NCBI GenBank assembly: GCA_947579665.1
Contig: OX388349.1
Location: 87,764,197 to 87,828,196, forward strand
DNA length: 64,000 bases
From: Sympetrum striolatum
Lineage: Eukaryota; Arthropoda; Insecta; Odonata; Libellulidae
Reading direction: 5' to 3'
A model generated the notes under the pieces. That model was not told the DNA's origin. It made no database searches and worked only from the letters and a program-made list of their open reading frames with translations. Made by a program: the position numbers and the translations under genes. Of this stretch, positions 35,001-50,000 are shown piece by piece (the first letter of the stretch is position 1; each line of letters starts with the position of its first letter).

Positions 35001-38000
35001 TTCATCATAAATATACAAGTAGCTCAAGGCTTAAGCGATTATAGGATATCTAATCAAATTAAGCAGTTAGTGTAATAAATAGTAATCAAATAGTCACGTA
35101 ACGTTCAAATGAAGGGGTGCTTCTTATTTGGTGGGAAAATATTTCAAAACATAAGCAAGGAATTTTGAAAGTTTTTCTACGCGAGCTGTGCTAAGGAATT
35201 TTCTTCAATGGGAAACTCAACAAGAATTTACTCTCGGATGGTTTAGAGGACTATTTCGTAAGGATATTCCGATTAGGAACTCTTTCCAAGTTTCTCGCAG
35301 CCTGAGGACGTAATGAAGCCTTAGTGGTACATATCTTCCGAACACACTTTCTCCACACAGCTTCCAGCTTTCATATTTCGAGAAGCGGGAGTTTTTCGTA
35401 ACACTCAAATGGTAACAAAGTCTTTCGGTGTCCTTCTTTGCCTTCAATTGAGCGAATCAAATGGCCTACGTTCAAATCGGAGAATGGGGTCTTGGTGATT
35501 AACTCTGGTGGTCAATTCTTATATTTTGGAATTCGATAATAATATTACGTAACCGGTCTTGGTGAATCAACATAGCTCAGAGGTATTGTGGGCACCTATT
35601 TTGCTTCCTGGGTATGCAATATGCTTTAGAACATTCTAGGAGATTTTGGTTGTCTTTTTGTTGGAGGAATTCTCTCGAAAACCTCATAATTTTGTTTGCA
35701 TCGAGGTTAGACTTACATATGATGCCGTCTAAATATATTGAAACATTAAATTTGTTATTTATAATAACTTGACAAATATATACAATATGTAAATAAATAT
35801 GCATCAAACTATTAGTATAGTATTCTAGGAAGGATTGCAGAAACTCATATTGCTTGGATCTATATTCTCATGTAACTACAATGATTTTTGTGGGAAATTT
35901 GAGTTGAGAGAGCAAGATTAAATGGATATATTTGGTGAGGTATACTTATTTTAGTCACGAATATAACTCTGTAAACGAATATTTCCAGATAATGATTGTA
36001 ATTATGATATTTAAGGCTCTGAAAAGACTCTATTTCAGCAATTACTGTATTGGGAAAATCCTCAAACTAATCTACATAGATATAATTGCAGCTAATGTCA
36101 GTTTGCCCTTCTGACCTCTAAATGCTCTTAACTTGGTCCAATACCCACGGGTTTGAACAATTATCATAAGTTGTCTTGTTTCTTTCGTTTCCGTGGAGAA
36201 TTAATTGGAATACTTACTTGGAGAAGCTATGTTGACAAGATGTATGCGAAATTGAAGAGTTTGATTCATTGTTTTGATCGACGATCTCAATTCCGGTTGA
36301 ATTTTCCGGAGTGAAATACCTGTTGATTGCGGGAAGTACTCTTATTTCCTGCTTTGTCTAGTTTTTTCCTACAGATAAGAAAGTCGCGTAGGAAAACCGG
36401 TCACAAATGGCAGGGCTTTGATTTCCGGTTCATGCAGAATTTAATCGTCCCTTTTCAGCATCTCTCGCTCAAAGCTTCAAACTTGCTCTTTTCTGGAATT
36501 CCCGTATTTGAGTCGAATATCGTTGGCATGACGTCATTCTTGCTGTTTGCGAATCGTGAGCGTGCGATAGGAGGTCGTATACTCGTGCATTAACAGTTGG
36601 CAATGGGTTAAATCGGTTGCTTACTTTTTGCTTAATTCGCGTCGTACGTTTTTGACATTGTGCTCGAAACGTCATATGGTATGGAGGTGGAATTATGGCC
36701 GTTAAACCAAATCAGTACTATCGTTTTATTTTATTTATAATATGCCGAGCAGATGCTCAGCTGCAATTGCGCCAAATTGAGATATAATGGAAGAACTTCC
36801 TTCGAAAAGTTGGAGATCGGAGTTCGAAACTCGGCTACGTCAAACCTTATTCCTCTTCGTTACAATGCGTGTGTTCCAGGCGATGCCCATTGCATGCATT
36901 TTATGTTGCGATACAGTAATAACTTTTTATGTTCCCCGTTTTTTTAAGGTTTTATATATAATAACGAATTGCTTCTTTCCATATTTTCTCGTGAAAAATG
37001 CTCTCCAAAAAGCTCTTGGCCCTTCTCAAAGATCCTTCTTGTAATCTTCATTTCTGTTTTGCTGTGTGACCACGGAAATAAGAATGGTAGAATCTGCTAC
37101 AGTTTTGCTTTAAATATCAACATTTAAAAGAATCATCAACATTTAATATATTACCATTATTGAACGGGTATAACTTGTTATATCTGTATCCGTCAAGGAA
37201 ATGAACAATAAAGGAATAGTAATAATCAGTAGCCCTGTTTCAATCTACGAACAGCGCAATAGAAATCAGCTCCTTTAAAAGGAAGGCAGTCCCTTGCAAA
37301 TGGCATCCGGCAATTAATGTTGGCTGAAGAACTTGTCATATACAGAAACTCTTTCCTCTTTACCTTCGCATTGTTTACGATCGTTTCCGTGTTTCTCCTG
37401 CCGCACGCGCGTGCTCCGGAAGAAAGCGTTGGACGGGGCCTGTGCGTCAAACGGCGGTCCTTCCATAAGTTGGGGGCCCTCGATGGAGGCGATTTGGGCC
37501 CTTCCGATCCTGCGATTTTCTTTGGCTTCGGTGATGTCTAGTAGATGCGCCTACACTTGCGCTTCATAGATTGCAGCAAACGAAGGTCCCAGAAGGTCAC
37601 CAAGTGAGGATTTTGATTTGTACTTTCGTACGTCAATGATTAACACGAAGGTGATAGGTCGATGATTCCCGATGTACATTTGGGGATAATAAGGCGTGCT
37701 TCGAGTCTTTGATGAATCGGATGATTCGATTCCTTTGTCTCCACTACGATAAGATTAGGTAAATGGATTACATTCTCAATCTCCCGTGTATTCAGATATT
37801 TTGCGATTTACAGATTAAGAGAGATATGTCATGTGGAACAATACGTCATGGTCAATGGCTTACAAAATTTGACTTTTCAGTAATGCATATTATTTTGGAA
37901 AATTTGTATTTTATATATCTATCTAATTCTATATGTATAATATTGTGGATATTCTTATGTGCACAATGTTTATGCAGGCTGTAGTATTTTATAATTTTCT

Positions 38001-41000
38001 ATTGTGAGTAGTATTCTATTTAGATAATATGTTAATGCGAAGTATGATGTCGTTGCCTATTATAATCGCAGTTGGAAATTAGGCCAATAATAGGTTTGGA
38101 ATTAAGTCATATTCACGTGAAGGGGTTAAAGATTGTTTAAAGTCTTCATTAATGGTAGGGCTCGAAGGAACCTATCTGAAATGTTATTTTATTATGTTAG
38201 GCATTTTAAACTTTAAAAATCCTTATCTTTCCATAAAGCTTTATCAGATGAAAGAATGCGCTGAATTTTCCGGTTGAAACTTCTTTTTCACAAATTATCT
38301 AACTTAAAGTTGGATTATTATGTTGAAATAGATTCATGGTAATTAGAGACTTAATTTGGAAAATATAAACCATGAAAGTACGCAATTTTCTTTAGAAATA
38401 GATTGAAAGGTTCAAAGAAGATGAGTTATATTATCAGTGAAGGGCTTCTAGTAATTTTACTCTAAGTACTCGGTTAATATAATGTTCCTCATGTGGTCCA
38501 TGTGCACCAGGCATATATTTCAACCCTGCCTGTCTGTTGGTATTCTTTGGTAGTTTAAAAGTAAGGCTTCCTTTTTTCTAAGACAAGTTCCTCTTCATAT
38601 TTTCATTGTGAAACGTAAAAGCTGCTCTTAAAGCGATGCTGTTCATCTCCCTCAGTATTTCTCACATTCATTTGAGAGGAAAGCAGTTATTTTCCTAGTA
38701 ATCCCGTTACCTATCTATGATATCAATGGGAAACCCCCTTTAAGATATGCATTATCTTCTTCTCCTGTTTGAATGGCAGTGATTGTGTTTGATTTCTGTT
38801 ATTGATGCGTCTGTATTTCATACTATAAAGGATTCCCCTGTTACCAATTACTTTTTATGAAGCCTAGTACACCTCACGGCATAAACCCGCTAAATATTTA
38901 TTGTGTTCTATTTTTGAGTTCTCCAACACAAACAGCTCATCATTTTGTTTGCGGTATCTCAGGCTAGACTCGGTGCATATCACACTTTACAAATATTGTC
39001 GTTCGCAACCTTGGTTCTTTGTTCGGTAAAACTAATGTTTACATTCTTATATATGAATTTCTCCATTAATGGCGGTCTTATAATCCTTATCGGTTCAAGA
39101 ACCAGACATCATTGAATCTCGTAACTGGGTTGTATACTTATCTGTTAATAATGCAATAGTTCGGTAGTTAAATAGGAAATAGTTATCCGCGGAATGTATT
39201 CAAGTTCTCAGTATCTCTCCATGGGTTAAGACAGCCGTGGTAACATAGAAAGTTTCTATGAGGTGGTAATGACCTTAGCGGTGTGACGTACTGTTTGAAA
39301 GTCACGTAGGCATTCTAAAGCGTGCTTTGTCGGAGATCTTATGCAGATGTTTAATTTGTCTCTCGAATTACCAAACGCATATATGCATTCAACCGGCTGT
39401 TGTCAATAAATGTTTACCCATCTGGGTTTATTCGATACTTCTGCAGAGAAAACACGATTCCTGGTGAAATCCTTCCGTGGCAAAATGAGTTAGATTCGCA
39501 GATTAATGAAATATTTTACAGCAATTAATCTGATATTTCTAAATAGAATAATTTAATAGAAACCGTGCGTTTGTGACATCAGCACATTATATAATCTAAC
39601 GGCATTCCAACCAATGTATCTATTCTTTTAAGTTCCAAATCACAACCACATATCTTGAGTTTTTTATTCGGCTGTCGATCACTTTCTTTGCATTCGCTTT
39701 CTCGCCATCTCCCGTTGGAAGGAACAAAGGGCGATGTTGCGGTTCGCTGCTCATCGCGACATAGAAGTGCACTCAACTCCATCAGAAGACGGATTCAGGT
39801 CTGCGATTCGTCGAAATTTTAATCAGCGTCAAATTTTTGTCTTACTATGCGTTATTTCTTGTAGCATTGCCATTAAAATTCCGAGATAACCCTTACCTTG
39901 GAAGGAAACGGATCTTTAATGATTATTCCTGATTTTCCAGTGTCCCGGGTTGGATTACCAGCAGTTTATGCATTCATATAAACTGCGAAGGGCAAAATCT
40001 AATATCCAATTTTCACGCTCTGTGTTTCATGCTGTTGCGGAATTATGCGTGCGATTTCAAGATTCAGTTTATCTGATTTTTTTCTGTTGTTCAGGAAATG
40101 ATTTTTGATGTCTGAACGAGATATAACTCTTATCCGATCGATTTTTGTCCTAAAGACGTATATTTCCACCAATTGTATGCATTGCTACGAAAAAGTGCTT
40201 TTGTACTCGTAGTGTCAAAATTCAAAGAAATAGAATCTTAGCTCGAAACATTTTAAGGGAACATTCGAGCCTGATTTATTGAGGACACAAGATGAGGGTT
40301 TAATGATATCTGACATCGTAATGAATGAAATTGGAATCACTATTCATTTTTATTCACTTAATTTCTGAAGTATAAATATATATCATGTTTTGATGTGTAT
40401 CTCATTTGTATCCTTCTACATTTACATTAATTCCCCGCGAGAAACACCAAACTACCGAAACAATTTTCATGTTAGCGCACCTATCCAGAAAAAGAAGAAA
40501 TGTTGGCCATATGTTGCAATTTAGTACTTCCAAGCACAGTATTCTTGGTCGCTCTCATTTTGCATTTTCAGATGCTCCTGTTTTATTATTTTATGCTTTC
40601 AGTTCTCGAATCGCTCGCGTGTAACTATGAGATTTCGTTTCGTGACGATGTGCTCTGAGAGAGTTTCTAATAGTTCGCGTTCGATCACGCTTCAGTAATT
40701 AGGGCTCTTAACCGTTCTCATGAGTTCCGGTTGGTCTTAACGGATGAAAGCCCCTTATGAAGGTGAGATCAAATAGTATGGATTGAAACACAATGTCTTG
40801 GTGACCACGCTTATTGTCGTGGTCCTAAACAACGGGCGATTTCAAGATCCAAATGGTCAGCGGCTCACCCGTATGTCGATTTTACTCGGCAAAAATCGCA
40901 AATTTCTACTGTATATTATTCTGCTTAAATTGAAGCATTACTATTATTCGGAGGTTGAATTGGACCTTTGAAAAGGGCGAGTGATTATATCTGCTGTATC

Positions 41001-44000
41001 GCAAGAAACGTAGTTTGAAAGCGTTAACTGGAGATTTTTCGAAGTGTTGAATTGTTTTCTCTTCCACTCTTAGGCTCTGAATAGCTTAAGTAATTGAAAC
41101 CAGTAACACCGTTGAAATTTATCGCCAATTACTGAAAAATCGTTTAGCCAGTTCTCACATTCAACGTAAACCTTTAATTACCTGTTATAAGCATAGCTTG
41201 TGATTGTTCGTTGGGAAATTTTGTAATTTTAATTAGTAGTTTGTATGTTACTGTACATTCAATAATCTTCCTTTATTCTGCTTATTATTTTTACAATTTT
41301 TTAGAAATCATTTTATATCGGAAGTCTTTCTTGCATTGAATAGCACAAACGTTTTATTAATATTTCGCAACTTGGTCAATCGGTTTTGTTATCGTTCTCC
41401 AATCTCGGACGCTTCATTGTTTTCTCTTTAGGAAAATAACAGCTCTTAATCGATTATCTATTGTCCACTTCGAACATTGTCCCCTTTTCTTAGCAGCAAT
41501 GCATTCGCATCTATGAAGGACGCCTTTCCGTGCTTGCCTCGAGACAGTCTGCCTGACGCCATTGTTATCGGGTCAAAAATCTCCACTTTCTCTGACATGT
41601 CGGTGCTTAGCAACCGTGAATATTTTTATCGATTGTCTCACCGCGGAAATTATCTGCCTCACGTGGGATTATGTGAGTGAGTAATGCAGGCGACTAAAGT
41701 GCACACTTCGTCGTTGATGGATGGAAGCCCCTCTCGACCGATGTCGTCTATGAGTTCCTTATCTTTTTAATTGCGATCTGCCAACGCAAAGATTTGATGG
41801 ATCATCATCCTGAGTGACGGAGGTTGCCCAACCGCTAACTGTCCTCCGGGTGTGGTGCTTTCTCGCAATATCCATTAAATGTAATGTGCGCCGACTTCAA
41901 ACAATCCCTTCTGATTATTTTTTATCGTATTTTTGAAAGTGCATTGTGCTTTTTAAGTCTGCAATGCAGCTGGAAATATTATGAGCTGGCGGGGTAATCT
42001 AGGTTTCCGCTCACGTAGTGAAGTTTTATGTCGTTATATTGTGTACTTTTTTCTATAGTTATGAACCTCAATGATGGTAATAACCGCTTTTAAACCATAG
42101 TATGTGTCCGCTCTTTTCAATTATATAGCCTGAATCTTGGAAAGTTTATGATTCATGATCATAATGATTCATACTCGACTTATATGTGATAATTTCTTTT
42201 ATGAATAGCTCTATATTATACTTGGTGTGTTTCTTTCAAGCAGAATTTTAATAAAATATAAAGGAGTGAATAGGGATTAATGCCATTGATAATTTAATTA
42301 TTGGAAATTGTGTAGCATCGTGTAAATGCATAGTATGTTCTTATTTATTCAAACTTAGCGATATCCTCAACCTTTCTTTATTTCACCCTATCGGAAGAAT
42401 ACTTAATGAAGGAGAGGCATTTCAATGAAACTTTTGTTTTAATTTTGACCGTTCGATAAAGAAATCAAGTCCACCCAGAAATACTACAAAGCTCCAAGTT
42501 AATGGGATGCGGAAGATTTCGTTATTTTATACGCACCGGTTGCGAAAAGATTTACTTCAGTTAACTTTCCTGGAAGTCTTCCAATTCTCTCTCTATTAGC
42601 ACCATGAACTCTGAGATACTGCATATCTTTTGATGATACGCATAAAAGTATGTGCGCGGAAATACTTCATTCATAGGCTGGAGTGGTCACGGGTCAGTTG
42701 GTGCAATGGCTTACACGTGCCTCAGGTCACGATCTGCGATGGAGGATACGACTAGATTCCTGTTTCCGATGGGATCACTAGTTATGTCATTACAGATTCT
42801 ACCGCTCGCTAAAAACTTTATTTCAGGATCAGATGCGTGATTCATTTTTTTAATTCCCATAGCGTTGCCTTATGGTATGACTGTTTTATAAATTTACTGC
42901 GACGTATAACCTTAATTGGAAAATTTTCATTTGCCGCTGCCGTCTGCGATATTGTGTAATAACTTCGTGAATGATGCTACGTTGCTTACGAATTGTTCGT
43001 TGGTGTAAATAGTTTCCATGGAAATGCGCTTGGTGAGTGATATATTGGTTGATGACGTCGCATCAAATCATGCGAGGATATTAGTGCTGACGTCAGCCTT
43101 TTATGAAGAAGTACCTTTTATCGCATTCACTAAAGTTTGGAGCGATGCGCGTTCTGCTCATTGAAATTTAATTTTATGTAACTAGTTTATTTTGAAATTA
43201 ATTGACCGTTGTTGGGAAATTGACCGAAGACATTTATATTCTGCATATGTTTTTAATTGTTTCAAACCTTGCCTAATTTTATTATATTCTTGGGTAATTT
43301 CTTAAGGTTTAAATTTTATTGTAGTAAGTGAAAAATGTATCAGAAAATGTTACCGTGTACTAAATGGGAGAGCACATTGCGTATCTGTAGTGAGGAAGAT
43401 GTATTCAATATAGTGAAAAGTTATTCGCTTTTTTATTAATTAAAAATGTTGGAATCGATCGAATGTCTCATAATCGAAGCGATGCATTCATAAATATGAC
43501 ATCAAATATATCAAACTGTTATACAAATATGTTATATTGAATTTCTTGGAACTCAATTTCGAATAGCGAATAGTTTATCCGAGATATAATGGTCGATACA
43601 TTGATTTTTCAGATAATTAACGTAGTAATTTCTATCTCATATCCTTATTTTTAACTCAAATTTTGTATTTTCTTTATTTACAGGTGAAATTACGAGCGAC
43701 GTCTTGAGGGTAGTGACAGAAGCTCGCTCCAAGACTTTGGGACCATTCAGCCCCTCTTTCAATGTTCAGGATATTCTTCTGGAAGGTCTCGAGAAGGTAA
43801 CAACAATTATGACATTAATTCTCGTTACTTTGACTTGATCACTGGAGTTAAAATTGCTTTGACTCGAGTTAAATGTTATAAATTATTAATCTGGTTTATT
43901 CTGTAGGCTAAACGTTGTTAATTATCTTAATTACGTGTAACTTTGCTTTTCTCGAAATGTAAAAATATGTCAGTACTTATGTATGATTAATAATTAGAAT

Positions 44001-47000
44001 CGTATAATTCGATAACGTCAATGAAGATTTATTGGGAATTTTGTTTAAATAATGGCTCGTGAGTTTCCTCCTTTCGCTGTGTTTCATAAAAACTCAAGAT
44101 GTGGATAAAGATTCTATTATGAAGTGCCTTTTTGCCAATTAACAGATATTTGCGCAGAATATTATAGCTTTCCCTTTTGGATACTCATCTCGAGACGGTC
44201 TGAAAGAAGTGGCTTTCTATCATTAGCTGGATCTGATGTCCTTGAAATTCAATTTCGTAAATTGGCCTCCCATAGGTTGTGTTTGTGTTGGTTGGGCAAG
44301 GTCGTCTCCCAATTGGGCGCACCTTTGAAGGATTTTACGGTTTCTGCGGTTTCTACGCTTTGTATTTCGCGGTTTGTGTCTCCTCCAACCTCGGCTCGTT
44401 AATCTTTATTCCCCTGAAGTAGCTTTCGATTAATTTAGGAACTCCTTTTGTATTGCGAAGGATGAAATCCCTAAAAAACGCCAAGAATTTAATATTTTTC
44501 AAACTTCGCTTCACGATAAAATTCCATTAAACGTTTCGTGCATATCCTTTCTGTTTTAACGAATTTCGGATTTCATGTATAAGTGTGTTATATATTTACT
44601 ACTGACTTAAAACTTCCTCTACTTGTTTACTTATGATTTCCAGTAGAAAATAGCAGTTTTAAAGATAAGAATCGTTAAGGATGGTGTATGTGTACCACAT
44701 TTAGTTTTGGTCCTATTATGATAATATTTAAGAATTTTAACATATGAATACATTTTATGGCGATTTTTAGCGATAAAATCCTTCATTTACCATTTTTTCG
44801 TCTTTGTCTTGCATTGTTCCTCGGAAATCTATGCTTAACGGATGGATAATTATGATATTACTATTTCATTGCTATTGCGACCCCCTCGAAATTGCAGCAT
44901 TGTGTATTAATATCTCCAAATAATTGTATTTTATAGTTAGTTGCAGTTTTTATGGAATTAAGTCATTTTCGGGTTATATGATGACTCCATTTATTGAAGT
45001 TCCTGTTTTAATTATAGCCCACTGAAAATTAGCCTACAAGTTAACGTAAACATGTTTCGACCATTGCTTTTCCAGGTTCAGTAATTAAATAGCTTGGGCA
45101 TTTAACAGTCTCGGTACATCCTACTCTCAACTTTGTTGGGAAATGTCTCGCTCGACATCGTCAACTTCCCCAATTCCATTCACATCGCTCGATTATCGCT
45201 TCCGGCACGGAAGTAGCATTCTCAGCAATCTTCTATTTGTTTAGCTATCGCATCTTTGTCTCTTTCTACTTGTAGAAAACAACCCCTCCGAGCAGAACGT
45301 TGACTTCTTTCCTCAATCCTTTCGCTCGATGTCCATCATCAGTTCGAGAGTTTAGTTCAGTTAGGCCATGTCCCTGCATTGCTCTCAAATAGTTTACCTT
45401 GCCGCGTTCTTGCTAAGGAGCTCGTTGCCGACTGGAATTTTCTTCCCCTCGATTTCAAGGGTATGACAGAAGGCGTTTGACCGACTTCCCTGTCCCAGTC
45501 GTTTGTTTCCCAAGGTGTCTTCTTCATTGGCAGTCACGTGGAAAACGAGTCGGGGGAATTAGAATCTGTCTGTAGGGGATATTTAGAGGAAGAAAGGGTG
45601 CTATTTTTTAATCACGTTCAGCAAAATTTATGCGTACTTGTTGGCCTTAAGCAGAGTTGAAAATCCTTCTAAATATAGCGTTAACTTTAATAAACAATTG
45701 TCCTGAGGTTGTATCGCGATTAAAGGAATTCTAATTAAAACGATTTTGCGTGGTGATTGCTCTCGTCAATCATCCGAATTAATTTTAGTTGCAATTTTTC
45801 TATAGACTTAATTATTCTTACGGAAAATACATCCAATAGGAGTGGTACCATGGATGCTATACCCGATCCTCCCCGTTTTAATATGCGCTAAATCCCTTTC
45901 TATTTGGCGATATTGATTAAACCGATGTAGAAGATAAAACGCTAGCTCTGATTTTCGTGATTTACCATTCACTTTTTTCATGGGAATTTTATTGACAGAA
46001 TTTTTGTTTATTTATTAGAATTTCTTCCGCATATAGACCCGCATGTCTGGTGGCAGCGTAATTATGATATTTTTACAATTACATTCATTTCACATTTAAA
46101 TTTAATGTACAATTTTTGACTTATATAATGACGATAAGGCATTCACGGCTTCCTTGGCGGTCCCAATATTTAGACCCTCAAATACCGTGATTTGATTTCC
46201 ACGCAAATATAGAAAACATTGTTTCATTATTCTACGCCAAATTTTTCGTCTACGTTTGGATGGATTAGACATATTACGGTGCAAGGTATAGAAAAAAATA
46301 TGTGGATGACGCAGGTCAGGGACAGAAGTGCGAACAAATTACCCGGGAGCGAATTGCCATCCGGAATCGAAGAAGTTGTTCGGTTCCTCAGGAAATAAAA
46401 TCCCAGGTATTTCGCCCTCTCAATGATTCTATTGCGATGAATTTGTAGAATGACGACATAGGATATTTCTAATGTTATAATCCTGTTTAGTAAATAGGAC
46501 GTATATTTTCGTGCCTTAATGATTGCTGAAATAAGTTTGCCGCGTAATTTATTGCTGATTTCCTTTTGATACGTTGGTATTCTTTGTTATTTTGGTGTAA
46601 TTCACTTGTCGTCATAACTTACCAAAGATGAGGAAATGCGTTTTCGATTGGTATTTCATATCCAGTTTCTTTTGCGAGTAAGCAATGGATTTATATCTTT
46701 CTTGCATTCATTAATTGAGATAGAAGTTAGATACGCTGGGTTTCTCAAATATATTCTCACTTCAAATGGCAAATTGAGAAGAACTGTTTTAGACGCAGCT
46801 CACTGCTCAAATGTATTAATTATTAAGTCCAACATTTTGTTCGTATGTTAGTAATTAACATGCACAATAAATCTATTGCGATGAGTTCCACGTCTTTTGG
46901 GTCATCTAGAGAAACTAAATGTATAATTAATTAATATATGTTGTAAACAAGTTATTGAGGAGTCATAAAGTTAGAGCATCATAACTATTTCTTGTTCTCT

Positions 47001-50000
47001 CGTCCTCCTCAGATTATATCTCTAAATGTAAATGTCCTAATTATGGCTTCGACTAGGTGTCGCTCACCTCTGCAATGTCATTCTAATAAATTCACGGCCA
47101 AATAATATAGTAGCCTAGTCATTCGTAGTGGTAGAATCTCGATCGCGTGTCTTACGTAATCACTCGAAGAAAAGCTGTGAAGGGCACCTGTTGATCGCCC
47201 TTGTCGAATTCTCAACCGGACATTCGATGTTATTTTTCGGTGAAAAAACGTGCACGGATGTTACCTTAGTGGGTTTCTTTAGCCTGCTTTTAAAATGACC
47301 CAGTACTTCTTCGACGAATGACCCAATTGTTGATCATTAACACTCTTTTGGTAGATATGACATTGCTTTTAACATGCGACGGTTGGTTTAACAGTTCCAC
47401 AATACATTAGTATATTGTACAGTAATGTTTGGGAGAGTGAAATCGACCTCAGGAGTTGAATAGTGTTTTATATCTGCATGCAAAATTATATTCAATAAAA
47501 TCTATGTGGTAAGAGAGCTTGGTAAGTATTTAACATTTGAACCCCTTTCTTTATATTTCCATTGTACACCTTCTTTACGCTTTCATCTTAATGCTAATGA
47601 ACCATTAAAATTGCTGTTCACTAAATAAGCTCAGCATTTTTATCTTAAAATATATATTCTCTGATTAAAATTGAGTTTAATGTTCAAGGAAAATTAGTTT
47701 CGTTGCCCTTTTGGTAACTTGCACTTAGTTACTGCTTGCGATTATCTGCTCTGAAACGCATACTCTGTTTGGAAAACAAAGGATTTGTTTAGCTAATTAT
47801 CAAAGAAACACCAATATTCTCTGCCGCTGTGGTTAACCAAATTAGAGATATTAATAGTATTATATATATATTAATAGTGGTTAAGAATATAGATATGACA
47901 AACGTTTTGGAAACTTTGTCTGCATCTCATTACTTAAAAATAAACGCATTGTCGGGAGTTGTAGAAATTCACGTGTGGTTAAAATCCGGAATGGAAGCAT
48001 CTTTAAATCCTGAAGTGAATCAGAAAAGGGATCAGTAAATGGAAAAAGCGTTAAAAGAAACTAAAACGTCAGGCACATATGTTGCCCTATTTATTTCGAA
48101 ACGAACATTTAATATCCAGGAAATATGTCTTGCGTCCTTGCGGTTATCTTTCCATAAATATACCACAGTGCCTCGAACTACCAGCGGGATTTTGGTAGGA
48201 TATAAAAAATCATTCGGTTAACGAATGGTGAATCACGTTATGTAGACGAAAACGCGGTTGGCTCCCTTCTCTGAATTTTCCGTGCGAAATTATTTATCAT
48301 GCTGATATTTAACTGTAAAAATTACTTATAATCGTGAGACGAACTATCATGAATATTTTTTAACCACGGCGGTTTACCATAAAGTGTTACGCCCGACTGT
48401 CTCGCATTAAGGCCAAAATTTTCGATAAGTATTTTTCAGGTTATGAAATGTTACGAAATGAGCTGCCGTGGTGTTTGGAAACTATTTATGTCGAAGATGT
48501 TGCGAGATATGTTCAGAGGTTAAGCTCAAAGTTTCTTAATTACTCATCATTTTTCTAATCTGACATTCTTTTTTACTCTTTTCGCTGAAGATTCCACGAG
48601 CAGGATCTTCTCTAGAAATTCTCATTTTGTAATCGCAGTTGTGGATTTGAGAAAACACAGAAAAGCGAGCTTTTGTGCCAGTATTTTTCGAAATTTGCTT
48701 TTGCGAATTGAAGTTTATTGAAATGGCTTAGTAAAATAACGATGAATGGCAATTTGTTTCGTCTTAAATGAAATATTTACTGTTACTACTCCGCCTTTCG
48801 CAATGTAAGTTTACAATTCGTATCTGAGGCAAAGAATGAATATGCCTGTTAATGGTGTTTAATTTGTTCTTCACATGACATCCTTGTGTACGTAAGCGTG
48901 ACTTAGCATGTGAATTGTATTTTTCATCGCAGGTGCTTCCCGAGGATGCTCATATCAAAGTCAGCGGCAAACTCCACATATCCCTCACCCGAGTCTACGA
49001 TGGCAAGAACGTCCTCGTGACGCAGTTCGACAGCAAAGAGGAACTTCTTCAGGTAACTCATTCACGTAGTGTTAAACGCCGTCTGCGTCTGGAAATTTAT
49101 TTACTAAAGTATGCTTTGGAGCGTCTCGCGGGCTTTACTTGTTTATGTCTCTGAAATGGATTTTTTATCCCGTAGAATATAATTTTAATGTGATTATTAA
49201 TTAATATGAGCAAATTCCCGTAACTGAAATATGTGATCGATGCTTATTTAATATTTTTCAGACCATTCGGAGTAACAAGGCATTTAATTGATCATTAATT
49301 TAATCGATCTCCAGCATATATTTTCCCGAGCAAACGTTCTTCACCGTTTTATGTTTCTCCGAAGGCAGGATTACGTCTTGCTTTTGGCTAATCTCATTTG
49401 ACCCAGTATAGTTTGCCAAGAACTTGAATGAACTCTTCATTTTCTCATTCCCCGCGCGTTGGGTTCTTGGCTCGAAAACTATTTTGCTTTCGTTTTCATC
49501 TGTATTATCGGATATCGGGCTCAAGTTCATTTTTTATTTGCTAGAAAATTGGAGAAACTTATGGTGCGATTGTTTCTCTCTATTTCTAAACCATATTATT
49601 TTTATGTAAAAGACATCATAATTTGTGAAGAAATTCAGAAAGCGTGTTGAAAAAGGAATTTTTGGGCTCATGAAATTATCCTAAGAACGGAGATTTGATG
49701 ATGATATGATATTGCTTGGGTACCCAGAAAAGTGATAAATATTTTTTAGTTTTCGAAATTACAGTTATTGTAGCCGGAGTGGCTTCAGATAAATTTGGTT
49801 TAAATTCATGAATTTGTAGAAAGAAAATGATATATTAATAAAAAATATTTAATATATTTATCTAATAATTCTCAATTTTTTAAAATATACATAGTATTCC
49901 GATTCAGCTATCAAGTTGATTATCAATCTTTAAAATGAACACTTACGTGAAATTTCACGTTAATTTCACTTTTTTAATTCTTTTCTTTGCTTTAAATTCT